A stretch of 64,000 nucleotides of DNA from Gluconobacter vitians (GCF_015244565.1 NZ_JABCQG010000004.1:1-64000), one strand, 5' to 3'. Counted from the first letter of the stretch, positions 8,929 through 17,275 are shown. The notes: generated by a model not told the origin, from the sequence alone. Numbers and translations are program-made.

Positions 8929-10011
8929 ATGGCAGCTCCACAACTTCTCGATATGGTTCTGGAGACAGTGACCAATCCGGGAACGTCTTCCTTCGTGCTC
9001 AATGGTGCCGTTGCCGATCGTCGCTCTTTTGCAGCAGCCGCTCCTGCTGGCGGTCAGGTCTGCTATTATGCGGATGATGGCACGCAGGCTGAATGGGGTA
9101 TTGGCGTCCTGACACCTGGGAGCCCGAATACGCTCTCCCGCCAGACGGTGATTGGCACGACCCAGAACACGACACAGGCCCTGAATTTCACGGGCACGAT
9201 CCGGGTCTATTCCTTCCTGCCGGCAAAGCTCACCCCGGTTCTGGACAATGATGGCAGCCTGACGCTCGGTACCATGACCGTCACGGCCAAGATGATCGTC
9301 CCGCCCGTGGATGACTGGACCGCGCAGAAAGCTGTCGGCGCTGCTGATGCGGATGGACGATACATTCGCCGATACGCTGATCCGCAGGCTGCCTATATCG
9401 ATCAGATGACCGTGCGCAGTGGCGGTGTCCTGGCGGCTCTGGCGAATGAGACGTGGTTCACCTTTCAGCCAAGCGGCGACTATGCGACGAACGGCGCCCT
9501 CAAAACCGTCTCCGACACGGCATCATCAGCGCTTTCAGCAGCTGGCGGCGCCCAAGGGACTGCCAATGCAGCCCTTTCGGGGGCTCAAAGCGCACTCAAT
9601 ACCAAGCTGAATGCTACGGATGGGACAGCGACCCGCATGGCAATCAGCTACGGGACGATGAAAGCGCAGTTCCAGGACGATGGGACCTTTGTTCTGTATT
9701 CCGGGGACACGCCTGTTTTCAGTGTCAGCAGCAGCGCCATCAACTGGAACGGACAGAGTTTTGCCTTTCTGGACTCGCTGCCCATGGACGGCAGCAAGAA
9801 GATCATCTTCGACCAGGTCGCGGGGGTTGCTGCGGGCGGGCGGGTCAACTTTCCATCCTCGTTTTCTTCGCCTCCCAAAGTCATTGCACAGAACTTCGGA
9901 ACGGGTGATGCCAACTGCCACACGGCCACAACGGATACTGGGGGATTTACCCTGCACATCAACAATGGCGGTTCAACTGACATCACTTACTTTGCGATCG
10001 GCGACAAATAA
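8929..10011 (+). CDS. Tail fibre-like protein with C-terminal lectin-like domain
   Basis: I chose the ATG at 8929 rather than 8923 because AGAGAGG lies eight bases upstream of it; the product is 360 residues. The N-terminal 100 residues resemble the attachment domain seen in many prophage tail proteins (LLDMVLETVTNPGTSSF... NTLSRQTVIGTT). A central Ala/Ser/Gly-rich section would form the shaft. The last 75 residues (FDQVAGVAAGGRVNFPSSF onward, ending DITYFAIGDK) look like an H-type lectin or gp53-like receptor-binding domain. It probably binds a surface polysaccharide of the host. The neighbouring small gene overlaps its stop codon and may be its partner or chaperone. Confidence 0.7.
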   Translation: MAAPQLLDMVLETVTNPGTSSFVLNGAVADRRSFAAAAPAGGQVCYYADDGTQAEWGIGVLTPGSPNTLSRQTVIGTTQNTTQALNFTGTIRVYSFLPAKLTPVLDNDGSLTLGTMTVTAKMIVPPVDDWTAQKAVGAADADGRYIRRYADPQAAYIDQMTVRSGGVLAALANETWFTFQPSGDYATNGALKTVSDTASSALSAAGGAQGTANAALSGAQSALNTKLNATDGTATRMAISYGTMKAQFQDDGTFVLYSGDTPVFSVSSSAINWNGQSFAFLDSLPMDGSKKIIFDQVAGVAAGGRVNFPSSFSSPPKVIAQNFGTGDANCHTATTDTGGFTLHINNGGSTDITYFAIGDK

Positions 10012-10424
10012 TGGCGGACGTAAAAACAGATTACCCGGCCCGATATTATGTCCAGAGCGACAGTACAGGATACATCACGCACTGGTACGATACCTGGGAT
10101 ATGGGAAATATCGAGAGCGTCCCTCCTGCGGCATCGCTGCTGGCCGTCACTGAAGACCAGTGGAACGATCCGACCGTGCATGCCGCCCTTGGCGTCGGTG
10201 TGAAGAATGGTGCGATTGTCGCCATGACCTATGTTGTTCCTCTGGCAACGCAGGCCAAGGAGGAGATGTCCTGGATCAACCAGCAGGCGTCCCTGGCATC
10301 GTCCATGGGAGAGACCTTCACCGATGCCATGAGATCCTACGTCAAAGCCATCCAGGCAATCGCAAACGGATCCGATACGACAAGCACGGCTCTGCCGGCG
10401 CGGCCTGATGTAATCATGGTCTGA
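10011..10424 (+). CDS. Tail fibre-associated protein, possible fibre chaperone
   Basis: This encodes a 137-residue protein whose ATG shares a base with the fibre gene's TAA, implying tight coupling. It opens with KTDYPARYYVQSDSTGYITHWYDTW, a pattern like the short fibre-tip or fibre-assembly proteins in which a compact domain recognises the substrate. The second half is helical (ATQAKEEMSWINQQASLASSM), a feature of tail fibre assembly proteins. It is the last gene before a strong terminator, so it closes the tail transcription unit. Chaperone function is inferred from position and general form. Confidence 0.55.
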   Translation: MADVKTDYPARYYVQSDSTGYITHWYDTWDMGNIESVPPAASLLAVTEDQWNDPTVHAALGVGVKNGAIVAMTYVVPLATQAKEEMSWINQQASLASSMGETFTDAMRSYVKAIQAIANGSDTTSTALPARPDVIMV

Positions 10425-10457
10425 TCATTTCCTGCTCCGCTTTTGACCTTTCTGACA

Positions 10458-10480
10458 GCTGCCTTCGGGCGGCTTTTTTT
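10458..10480 (+). terminator. Intrinsic terminator after the tail genes
   Basis: A 6-bp stem GCTGCC/GGCGGC (one G-U pair) with a TTCG tetraloop is followed by seven T. It lies only 11 bases upstream of the next start codon. Confidence 0.85.
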
Positions 10481-10491
10481 ATGGAAAAACC

Positions 10492-10836
10492 ATGCCTGAC
10501 ACACAAACGGCCGCTCCGGTCGCAAGCTTGCCTGCATCTCTCCCGCCTGCAGAGCGGATCCGGGTTCTCGAAGACCGATGCCTCACTTTGGAGACCAGGC
10601 TCTCCAGCGTCGACAGCAACCAGTCCGACCTGCGGACAGAGATGCGGCATGAAATCGCCTCGCTGCGGAGTGAGATCGAGGCTTTGTCGAAGTCCATGGA
10701 AAACAGCAACCGCCAGATCAACGGCAAGCTTGATCGCCTGTTTGGCGCGCGGGCCGTGGTGACGGCCGCCATTACGCTGCTGACCTCGATCCTCGGCTCT
10801 GGGGTCGTGCATATGGTCGTCTCGATCGGGAAGTAA
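10492..10836 (+). CDS. Membrane-anchored coiled-coil protein (XhlA-like lysis component)
   Basis: This encodes 114 residues. The first 85 are hydrophilic and strongly heptad-patterned (LEDRCLTLETRL, EIASLRSEIEALSKSM), and the last 27 form a single hydrophobic helix (VVTAAITLLTSILGSGVVHMV). That layout, a coiled coil followed by one C-terminal membrane helix, matches the XhlA-type haemolysin/holin-partner proteins of phage lysis cassettes. A GGAA lies just upstream of the ATG. The endolysin gene follows within six bases. The overlapping frame starting at 10481 is Arg/Pro/Ser-rich and was rejected. Confidence 0.7.
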   Translation: MPDTQTAAPVASLPASLPPAERIRVLEDRCLTLETRLSSVDSNQSDLRTEMRHEIASLRSEIEALSKSMENSNRQINGKLDRLFGARAVVTAAITLLTSILGSGVVHMVVSIGK

Positions 10837-10842
10837 GGCGCT

Positions 10843-11346
10843 ATGCACGAAACTGCTGTCGTGCTGGCCACAGCACTCCTCAAGCGCCCTGGCTTCGAGG
10901 GCTTCCGGTCAAAGCCCTATATCTGTCCGGCCGGATGTTGGACCATTGGCTATGGCAGCCGGTGGCTGAAATCAGGGCAGCCCGTCACAGCCAGGACGTC
11001 GCCCATCAGCGAGGCTGATGCGGCAAGCCTGCTACTGCATGCGGTCATGGCCTGTGATGTCAGCTTGTCGCGCCTGGTCCATGTTCCGCTGTCAGACGTC
11101 CAGCGGGCTGCCCTGCTGTCCTGGCAATACAACGTCGGTGCCCCGGCCGTGGAAAGCTCCACGCTGCTGCGGAAGCTGAACGCGGGCGACTATGCCGGCG
11201 CAGCTGACGAGCTGCTGCGCTGGGACAAGGCAACCGTCAACGGCCATCTGGTCGAGCTGGCAGGGCTTACCAAACGTCGCGCCTGTGAGCGGGACGTGTT
11301 CCTGGGCAGGCAATCTGTGCTCACGGCTGATCTCTTGCCTGCCTGA
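10843..11346 (+). CDS. Endolysin, GH24 (T4/P21-type) lysozyme
   Basis: This 167-residue muramidase hydrolyses the MurNAc-GlcNAc bond of peptidoglycan to release phage. The catalytic triad spacing E-8x-C-5x-T is intact: E19 in GFEGFRSKPY, C28 in ICPAGC and T34 in WTIGYGS, followed by the conserved LLSWQYNVGAPA. The first residues (MHETAVVLATALLK) are too short and polar for a classic signal-anchor, so access to the periplasm probably needs a holin from the neighbouring membrane proteins. It is preceded by the coiled-coil membrane protein and followed by a terminator, as in a lysis cassette. Confidence 0.92.
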   Translation: MHETAVVLATALLKRPGFEGFRSKPYICPAGCWTIGYGSRWLKSGQPVTARTSPISEADAASLLLHAVMACDVSLSRLVHVPLSDVQRAALLSWQYNVGAPAVESSTLLRKLNAGDYAGAADELLRWDKATVNGHLVELAGLTKRRACERDVFLGRQSVLTADLLPA

Positions 11347-11354
11347 CTTATGAT

Positions 11355-11374
11355 GCCGCCCTCGAGGCGGTTTT
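11355..11374 (+). terminator. Intrinsic terminator after the endolysin gene
   Basis: A 5-bp stem CCGCC/GGCGG with a CTCGA loop is followed by TTTTC. It lies about 20 bases upstream of the next start codon. The sequence closely resembles the hairpin at 11771-11793. Confidence 0.75.
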
Positions 11375-11394
11375 CTCATATCTGGAGAACTGAA

Positions 11395-11727
11395 ATGGAC
11401 TGGACTTCCCTGTTCCAGACGGTCCTGCCGTATCTGCCTGCGCAGTATGCGGGTGATCTCGTCTCGCTTCTGACCTTCCTGATCGCCGCAGCCGCTCTGG
11501 CGATGCGGTTCTGGAAGCCGCCTGCAGCCGGCAGCAAGCTCGCGCTGCTCTACAAGGCCGTTGCAGAGCTGGCCCAGTCCAAGGGCTGGAACACCAACGC
11601 CTACCAGCCCGATGCCAAGGCCCTGATGATCTCGGCCGATGCTGATCGTACGGCGGCAGCCGTCAGGCTTGGCCTCGATCCAGCCTCCACCCATCCGAAA
11701 GCAGGTGATCCTCCCAAGGCCGCCTGA
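11395..11727 (+). CDS. Small phage membrane protein, candidate holin
   Basis: I chose the ATG at 11395 because TCTGGAGA lies just upstream; the longer frame from 11350 runs through the terminator hairpin. The product is 110 residues with one clear membrane helix (residues about 20-39, DLVSLLTFLIAAAALAMRFW) after a short N-terminal segment, followed by a soluble Ala-rich tail ending in Pro/Lys. Size and position next to the endolysin suggest a holin or a holin-like membrane protein. With a single helix it would be class III-like. It could instead be an inner-membrane spanin-like factor. Confidence 0.55.
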   Translation: MDWTSLFQTVLPYLPAQYAGDLVSLLTFLIAAAALAMRFWKPPAAGSKLALLYKAVAELAQSKGWNTNAYQPDAKALMISADADRTAAAVRLGLDPASTHPKAGDPPKAA

Positions 11728-11770
11728 TCCGAAGGAGACAGGCCCCGCCTGTCAGACCGTTTTTTTTCAT

Positions 11771-11793
11771 GCCGCCCCTGAGGCGGTTTTTTT
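11771..11793 (+). terminator. Intrinsic terminator before the lipoprotein gene
   Basis: Stem CCGCC/GGCGG with a CCTGA loop and seven T. It is followed within five bases by the TCTGGAGA ribosome binding site of the next gene, an arrangement almost identical to 11355-11397. Confidence 0.85.
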
Positions 11794-11808
11794 ATGTCTG
11801 GAGACATC

Positions 11809-12309
11809 ATGCGCAATCGCTTCCTTGCACTCGGCCTCGGCGCCGTCCTTCTTGGTTCCACGGCCGCCTGTACCACGACCCCGACCACGGCCAGCTTCAA
11901 CACGGCCGCGCTCAATAATGACGCCACAGCCATCGCCTATGCCGTCCAGACGATCGAGAGCATTCCGGATCTGGAAAGCCACCTGTCGGCCTCGGACAAG
12001 GCCAAGTTCGACAACCTGGTCGCGCAGATCAAGAGCGTGACGGCCCAGGTGGCGGCTAACTCGAATGGATCCATCACGGTGGCGACCGGCAAGGATTGGG
12101 CCAAGTCGCTCGGCACGGATCTCGAAACCCTGCTGGCGATCGCCACGCCGATCGTGAAGGCCTATTCGCCGTCCGCTGCCACCTACATGAGCACCGTTCA
12201 GGCGATGATCCCGCTGGTCGAGGCGCTGGCCGGTGTCACGGCCGCTCCGTATGCCGCGCCGGCACAGTCTCCGGAACTGATCCGCGCCCGGATCTATCAG
12301 GGCGTCTGA
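11809..12309 (+). CDS. Phage lipoprotein
   Basis: The ATG at 11809 has CTGGAG at the right distance; an in-frame ATG at 11794 sits inside the spacer after the terminator. The product is 166 residues with a lipoprotein signal peptide: basic start MRNR, hydrophobic core LALGLGAVLLG, then STAAC with the lipidated Cys, followed by a Thr-rich linker. The mature part is helical, with no enzyme motif. In a lysis module a lipoprotein may act as an outer spanin, but this one is longer than typical spanins. A role in superinfection exclusion or surface change is equally possible. Confidence 0.65.
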   Translation: MRNRFLALGLGAVLLGSTAACTTTPTTASFNTAALNNDATAIAYAVQTIESIPDLESHLSASDKAKFDNLVAQIKSVTAQVAANSNGSITVATGKDWAKSLGTDLETLLAIATPIVKAYSPSAATYMSTVQAMIPLVEALAGVTAAPYAAPAQSPELIRARIYQGV

Positions 12310-12332
12310 CCATTTTCGCTACGTCCCGAAAA

Positions 12333-12367
12333 AGGGGAGCGGCTTCGGCTGCTCCCCTCTTTTTTTG
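12333..12367 (+). terminator. Strong intrinsic terminator after the lipoprotein gene
   Basis: An 11-bp stem (12333-12343 with 12348-12358) has a TTCG tetraloop and one G-U pair, and is followed by a T-rich tract with seven T. The ribosome binding site CCGGAG of the next gene starts four bases later. Confidence 0.92.
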
Positions 12368-12385
12368 TTTCCGGAGATCCCGCAC

Positions 12386-13153
12386 ATGAGTGCACCTTTT
12401 GTCGGCGACCGCCGCCTGGGCAAGCGTGCCCCCAAACATGACCCGCGCACCTATCGCCTCGGCCGGGTACTGGCCGTGCGTCTGCCAGCCGTTCCGGCCG
12501 AACGCGACTGGTCGCAGAACGTGCCCTATCAGATGTGGGGCAATGACCGCTTCGGCTGTTGTGCCTTTGCCGCGCACGCTGCCCTGGTGGCGACCTGGAC
12601 CAAGGCAGCGCAGGGACTGGTCATGCTCTCGACCGAAACCGTGCTGCAGAACTATGCGCAGGTCACGGGTTTCGATCCGGTCACGGGTGCAAATGATGGT
12701 GGCACCATTCTTCTGGACGAACTGAACGCCTGGCGCCGTAATGGTCTGCATCGACCGGGTCAGACACTCGACTACCTGACGGCCTATGGCTCGATCATGA
12801 CGACCGATGTGCAGGGCATCAAGCGCGCTATCGCCTATCTCGGCGGCGTATTGGCAGGGGTTCAGGTGCCACGAGGCTTCCTTGACCTCGGTCTGGGAGA
12901 GACATGGGACTGGGATGCCATCTCAGACCATACGCCAGCCGGTGGCCATGCCATCGCACTCGTGGGCTATAACGCGGACGGCGTGTTCTTCAACACCTGG
13001 GGCGCTCGCACCTTCATGCCCTGGGCGACCTTCACGCGGATCGCAGACGAAGCCTATGGCCTGCTGTCGCGGGAGAACTGGCTGGGCGTCCCTGGCACGG
13101 CTCCAACCGGTGAAGACTTCGACGCCCTGCTGGCGGAAGTGCAGGCGGCATGA
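12386..13153 (+). CDS. Papain-like cysteine peptidase fold protein of the prophage
   Basis: This encodes 255 residues starting at the ATG with CCGGAG upstream. The order of motifs is that of C1/papain-fold enzymes: a Cys in a CxAF helix start (C58 in FGCCAFAAHA, preceded by Gln49), a His in GGHAIALVGYN (H188) and an Asn in FFNTWG (N203). No signal peptide is present. The N-terminus LGKRAPKHDPRTYRL is basic and looks like the short leader common in this fold. Papain-fold proteins may cut proteins or peptidoglycan peptides; here the target is unknown. Location right after lysis genes suggests a late or moron function. It overlaps the next gene by ATGA. Confidence 0.75.
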   Translation: MSAPFVGDRRLGKRAPKHDPRTYRLGRVLAVRLPAVPAERDWSQNVPYQMWGNDRFGCCAFAAHAALVATWTKAAQGLVMLSTETVLQNYAQVTGFDPVTGANDGGTILLDELNAWRRNGLHRPGQTLDYLTAYGSIMTTDVQGIKRAIAYLGGVLAGVQVPRGFLDLGLGETWDWDAISDHTPAGGHAIALVGYNADGVFFNTWGARTFMPWATFTRIADEAYGLLSRENWLGVPGTAPTGEDFDALLAEVQAA

Positions 13154-13755
13154 GAGCGCTGGCACTCTGCGGGCTTTTGGCTCTCTCGGCCTGCTCGGCC
13201 GGATCCGTTGCGCCCGTCACGATCAGTCAGGCCATCGCTGGCGTACAGGCGGACCTTACGAAAGCTGGCGTCGTCAGTGTGTCCGGAGTCCAAAACTGGA
13301 CAGCTGATCAGGCTGCCCGGTTCGATGCCAACGTACGGGCGCTCCAGTGCGCCCAGCATACGTCTGACCCGGTCGTGGCGATGATTGCTGGTCCGGTGAC
13401 GATGGATCTGTCCGGGAGCTTCAGCCAGTCAGGCCAGTTCTCCGTCTCGGCCTCAAGTCTTACCCCTGTTTTTGGATTGCAGGCCGATGCCAGCCGGTCA
13501 AAAGGCCAGAACCTGAATGTGCCGGTTGAGTTCATGCCGTTATCTGCCCTGCCAGCAGCAGAGGCTGGACGGCAGGTCGGCTATGCTGGGGGCTTACTTG
13601 GCCAGAGTGATGCAGTCAGGGCTGAGACGGGGCAGCGCATCGAAGCTGACCGGAAGGAATTGGCCGCACATGTGGGGCTGCTTATTTCAGGGCACAATGA
13701 CAGCTGCATATCGGCGCCTGAACGCCCATTCGTAGGTTTACATCATGCGATCTGA
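13150..13755 (+). CDS. Prophage lipoprotein at the right end of the module
   Basis: This encodes 201 residues starting within the previous stop (ATGA overlap). The N-terminus MRALALCGLLALSACSAG is a lipoprotein signal peptide with lipobox LSAC, followed by a Ser/Val/Thr-rich mature domain without recognisable motif. The last 30 codons run into the AT-richer gap. This is the last credible phage gene, so it may be a lysogenic-conversion lipoprotein next to the attachment site. Expression seems tied to the papain-like gene through the overlap. Confidence 0.6.
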   Translation: MRALALCGLLALSACSAGSVAPVTISQAIAGVQADLTKAGVVSVSGVQNWTADQAARFDANVRALQCAQHTSDPVVAMIAGPVTMDLSGSFSQSGQFSVSASSLTPVFGLQADASRSKGQNLNVPVEFMPLSALPAAEAGRQVGYAGGLLGQSDAVRAETGQRIEADRKELAAHVGLLISGHNDSCISAPERPFVGLHHAI

Positions 13756-14395
13756 CATCAAATTGTTTTACAAAAGTGTCCTAAGTCATTGATTCTAGGT
13801 GGTGGCAAATCAAGTGTTTTACATTGTAACCGGTTGATTTTATTGAAAAGGTCTATATCTCTCGCGGACACCATTTCCCGGACATGGCGAAAATGGTCAG
13901 GGTCAAATATCGAGCGATCCTCAATGTCTGAACTTGCAAGAAATGCTGATGAGTTCAGCTGCAATCCGCTGCCAGAAGCCAAGATTTAGGTTTGACACTC
14001 CGACGATTCGTGCGTTGACTTTCCGTTGTAGATATTTGACGGTTTGACGCGATAACCCACTGTTTTACATGGGTTTATATAGTTGCGTCAGGTCCACCAT
14101 CACACAAAACTCGACAGCGGATTGTGTATCCCGCTCCGCCATACTGCAAAGAACGCAGATGGCCCGCTCCTGCATGTAGCCATTGCTATGCAATTGCGGA
14201 ACAGTAACCGGAAATATTATGCGATAGACAAAGCATCCGCATTGAAGCCCCCTGCGGGACTTGCGCTTAACCTTTTATAAACCTGCCGCAAATAAATATC
14301 CGTCATGCCCATCGCAAGCTGGCGATAAGATCGCGGCAGACATCGCGCCGCCCTTGCTTGTCAGTTCCAAACCCCTCCCAGAGAGGCCTTGAAGC
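13756..14395. other. AT-rich gap without a convincing gene, probable prophage/host junction
   Basis: Base composition drops relative to both sides. Three direct copies of TGTTTTACA lie at 13764, 13815 and 14061, and TTGAC occurs four times between 13992 and 14048. Three short frames (13789-13989 and 14083-14280 on plus, 13758-13982 on minus) lack a good ribosome binding site and recognisable motif. I therefore read this as non-coding, probably carrying an attachment site or integrase/excisionase binding sites, plus the upstream region of the Hint-domain gene. No integrase is in the window. Confidence 0.45.
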
Positions 14396-17224
14396 ATGAC
14401 GACCGTTTACTGGACTGGTGCCGTATCAGACGATTTTTACGGTATGAATTCTGATGGAAGCCAGTCGAACTGGAGCGACAACTCCATCCCGCAGGCTACC
14501 ATGGGACAGACTGTCGTCATTAGCGGGACTGCAGAATCCCCGGCCACTGCGGTCGCCAGCCAGCCAACTGTCAGGCAGATCCTTGATCTGACAGTCGGCG
14601 ATTACGGCACACTTGAAATTCTTGCAGCTTCGACATCCTCCGCCGCCGGATATGTCTTCTCAACGCATTCTCTGGACATTACCTCCAAAGGAACGGTTGT
14701 CATCAATACTGCGGCACCGGTCGAACTCGGCGCAAGCTGCACAGTCGATGGCACACTGACGATCCTTGATAACGCGCAGTCAATTCTCGATAACGATTCC
14801 ATTTCCGGAAATGGAACACTGAACTTAATCGGCTCTCAGCTGGGTACAGTCAGTCATCCAGTGGCAGTGGCCGGAAACCTTGCGGTTGTCCTGCAGGATA
14901 ATGCCACGTTCTATGCCAGTCTCGCAGGCAGCACCGGATCGGTCACTTTCGACACGAACACCCTAAACACCTTGGTTCTGGACGATAGAGGCGGAACAGT
15001 CGGCACGGCTTTCTATGGCGTTTCCGATAAATCCCTTTTTGCCATAAGTGCTGCGGACGGTGTTGTTCCTGTCTCTACTGTCTGGAACCAGAATCCCGAC
15101 ACCGCTTCCTGGACGGTTCAGATCAACTCGGCCACAGGCACAATCGTAACGCTCAAAGACGTCCATACAGCCAGTGGTTTCATACCCGGAACCGCCACCT
15201 TCAGTCAGGACAGCGCTGGTAACTACATCCTCACCGAGAGCAATGCCTCGGATTCCGGTACCATTGCGAGCGCTGCTCCGTTTACAGATACGACCAATAC
15301 CGCTCCCGCAGGACTGGCCGCCAATTACGATAACACCCACATCCCAAATACCAATCACTTCTGGCCGGCAACAGCCACTACTGCGGATAATCGGGCCGAT
15401 TACGCAGACAGTTCCAATTGGGAACTGAAAACAACGCCATGGGAAAGTCCCGCAAACTCGGATAATTTTGACACCTATGACAAGGCAGTCGTCTATGGCG
15501 TCATTTCCCAGGCCAATTCAGTCCAGATTGCCAGTTTTACCCTCTCGGGCAATGCTGACATCCTGATTTCGGCAAAGACTTCTGGTTCCGGATACGCCTT
15601 TGCCACTGCAAGCACGTCAATTTATAGCGGCTGCACCCTGACCATCGATACACCTTCGGGCGTGGAACTGGGCGAAAGCGTCCAGATCGAAGGTACAATG
15701 AAAATCGAAAACAATCAGGGAAATGTCATCCTTGATACGCAGGGTCTGTCCGGCGGAGGCACCATAGATGTCATAAATTCGACATTTGGATCAGAAAACA
15801 TTCCCGTCGGGCTTTCTGTTTCAACGCTTAATATCCAGCAGAACAGCACTGTCTATTTCAAAGCCCGCTCATTTCCAGATAATGTTATTTTTGATAATAG
15901 CTCAAATACAGTCGTTTTTGACGGAAACGAAAATACGATCTCGGCTTCCTTCCAGAACGTCAGCTCCAAAACATCTTTTATCATTAACAATGAGAGCACT
16001 CTTCCTTGGAATCATACTCCGGTTTCCGCAGCCTATTCGCTCAATGACGATGGAAGCTACACCCTGACAATCACACGCTCAGACGGGAGCACTCTGGTTT
16101 TCAGTGATATTCAGGTCGCCAACGATTTTACCCCGGCAGCGACGGCAGATGTATCCCAGCTCCCCGATGGAGACTGGATCATCTCGACCGCGCGACAGGA
16201 CACCTGTTTTCTGACCGGTACCCTGATCCGTACCAACCGTGGCGATGTGCCGGTTGAAGATCTGCAGATCGGCGATCAGGTGGCTGTGCTTAACGATGAA
16301 AAAGCATTCCGTCCCATTATCTGGACAGGGCATCGCGATACGAGTGTAAGCACGTCGGAGTACAATGAAGAAGCGGGTTATCCCGTGTGTATCCGGGCCA
16401 ATGCCTTTGGAAATCACGAGCCCGCGCGTAATCTTTTTGTTACGCCTGAGCACTGTCTCTATATCGATGGCGGCTTTATCCCGGCCCGAATGCTTGTGAA
16501 CGGGACCAGCATTTTTTACGACCGTTCCATTACACATTATCGGTATCACCATTTCGAAACCGACAGGCATAGTATTGTTCTGGCGGAAAATCTTCCTTCG
16601 GAAAGCTATCTCGACACGGGCAACAGGCAAAGTTTCACGACCGGTGTCTCTCCGCTCTTTGTGCCCGAAAAATCCTGGAACGATGCCGTCGCCCCTCTGA
16701 AAGTCGCACAGGATCAGGTTCAGCCTGTTTATGAACGATTGTGTGAACGCGCAGAGCGGCTGGGCATGGGTCGTCCTGTCATACAGGCCACGACGACCGA
16801 CCCCGGACTTGAAGTCTTCACACTTTCAGGACAGCGCCTGCGCTGCATGCGTCACACCGGTGACCAGTTCCTGTTCGAACTGCCTCCCGGGATCGAAACC
16901 GTCACGATCCGGTCCCGAACGTCCCGGCCCTGCGATGTCGTCGGTCCGTTCTGTGATGACCGGCGCACTCTTGGCGTTCTCATCGGGCATGTAAAACTTT
17001 GGGATTCACGGGAAAGCCGTGGCATCGACACACATCTGAATGCAGACCTGCCCGGATGGCACCCGCAGGAACATCCCTCCCTGCGATGGACCAAAGGCTC
17101 GGCAACCCTGCCTCTGGGATATCGTGAACCGACCGGAAGTGGTGTTCTGTGTCTTCAGATCGTCAACGGTGGCCCGTATCTGCTCGCGTCAGAAGGCCAG
17201 TTGACGCAGGCTCTGAGCGCCTGA
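14396..17224 (+). CDS. Hint-domain surface protein with two tandem beta repeats
   Basis: This encodes 942 residues. Two copies of a roughly 290-residue beta-solenoid-like module can be aligned by eye: residues about 2-290 and 315-600 share a W/N/D-rich start, 'VELGASCTVDGTL' versus 'VELGESVQIEGTM', 'ISGNGTLNLIGSQLG' versus 'LSGGGTIDVINSTFG', and a closing 'SGFIPGTATFSQ' versus 'NDFTPAATADVSQ'. A Hint domain (Hint_2 type) follows from about 600: the start Cys in DTCFLTGTLIRT, GDVPVEDLQIGDQV and VTPEHCLYIDG. Hint domains can cleave themselves at the first Cys. Acetobacteraceae carry many such proteins, thought to be exported. No classic signal peptide is seen. A role in adhesion or the cell surface is inference. 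Confidence 0.8.
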   Translation: MTTVYWTGAVSDDFYGMNSDGSQSNWSDNSIPQATMGQTVVISGTAESPATAVASQPTVRQILDLTVGDYGTLEILAASTSSAAGYVFSTHSLDITSKGTVVINTAAPVELGASCTVDGTLTILDNAQSILDNDSISGNGTLNLIGSQLGTVSHPVAVAGNLAVVLQDNATFYASLAGSTGSVTFDTNTLNTLVLDDRGGTVGTAFYGVSDKSLFAISAADGVVPVSTVWNQNPDTASWTVQINSATGTIVTLKDVHTASGFIPGTATFSQDSAGNYILTESNASDSGTIASAAPFTDTTNTAPAGLAANYDNTHIPNTNHFWPATATTADNRADYADSSNWELKTTPWESPANSDNFDTYDKAVVYGVISQANSVQIASFTLSGNADILISAKTSGSGYAFATASTSIYSGCTLTIDTPSGVELGESVQIEGTMKIENNQGNVILDTQGLSGGGTIDVINSTFGSENIPVGLSVSTLNIQQNSTVYFKARSFPDNVIFDNSSNTVVFDGNENTISASFQNVSSKTSFIINNESTLPWNHTPVSAAYSLNDDGSYTLTITRSDGSTLVFSDIQVANDFTPAATADVSQLPDGDWIISTARQDTCFLTGTLIRTNRGDVPVEDLQIGDQVAVLNDEKAFRPIIWTGHRDTSVSTSEYNEEAGYPVCIRANAFGNHEPARNLFVTPEHCLYIDGGFIPARMLVNGTSIFYDRSITHYRYHHFETDRHSIVLAENLPSESYLDTGNRQSFTTGVSPLFVPEKSWNDAVAPLKVAQDQVQPVYERLCERAERLGMGRPVIQATTTDPGLEVFTLSGQRLRCMRHTGDQFLFELPPGIETVTIRSRTSRPCDVVGPFCDDRRTLGVLIGHVKLWDSRESRGIDTHLNADLPGWHPQEHPSLRWTKGSATLPLGYREPTGSGVLCLQIVNGGPYLLASEGQLTQALSA

Positions 17225-17247
17225 GCGACCAGAGCCTGCTGTGTTTG

Positions 17248-17275
17248 GAAATGACTGCCTGACGGCAGCCATTTC
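17248..17275. terminator. Hairpin between convergent Hint gene and ade
   Basis: GAAATG + CTGCC pairs with GGCAG + CATTTC around a TGAC loop with one A/C mismatch. It sits between the two convergent 3' ends. T-tracts are short on either side, so termination strength is uncertain. Confidence 0.55.

Noticed and set aside
10481-10762. 93-codon frame starting right after the terminator
   Set aside because: Its composition is Arg/Ser/Pro-rich, and it overlaps the coiled-coil membrane protein whose motif pattern is convincing.
13758-13982. Minus-strand frame of 74 codons with a helical-looking protein
   Set aside because: No ribosome site and no recognisable motif; it overlaps other short frames in an AT-rich gap.
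14075-14096. Possible tRNA 3' end (GCGTCAGGTCCACCA) as an attachment core
   Set aside because: No T-arm consensus and no upstream cloverleaf could be found, so it is probably chance.
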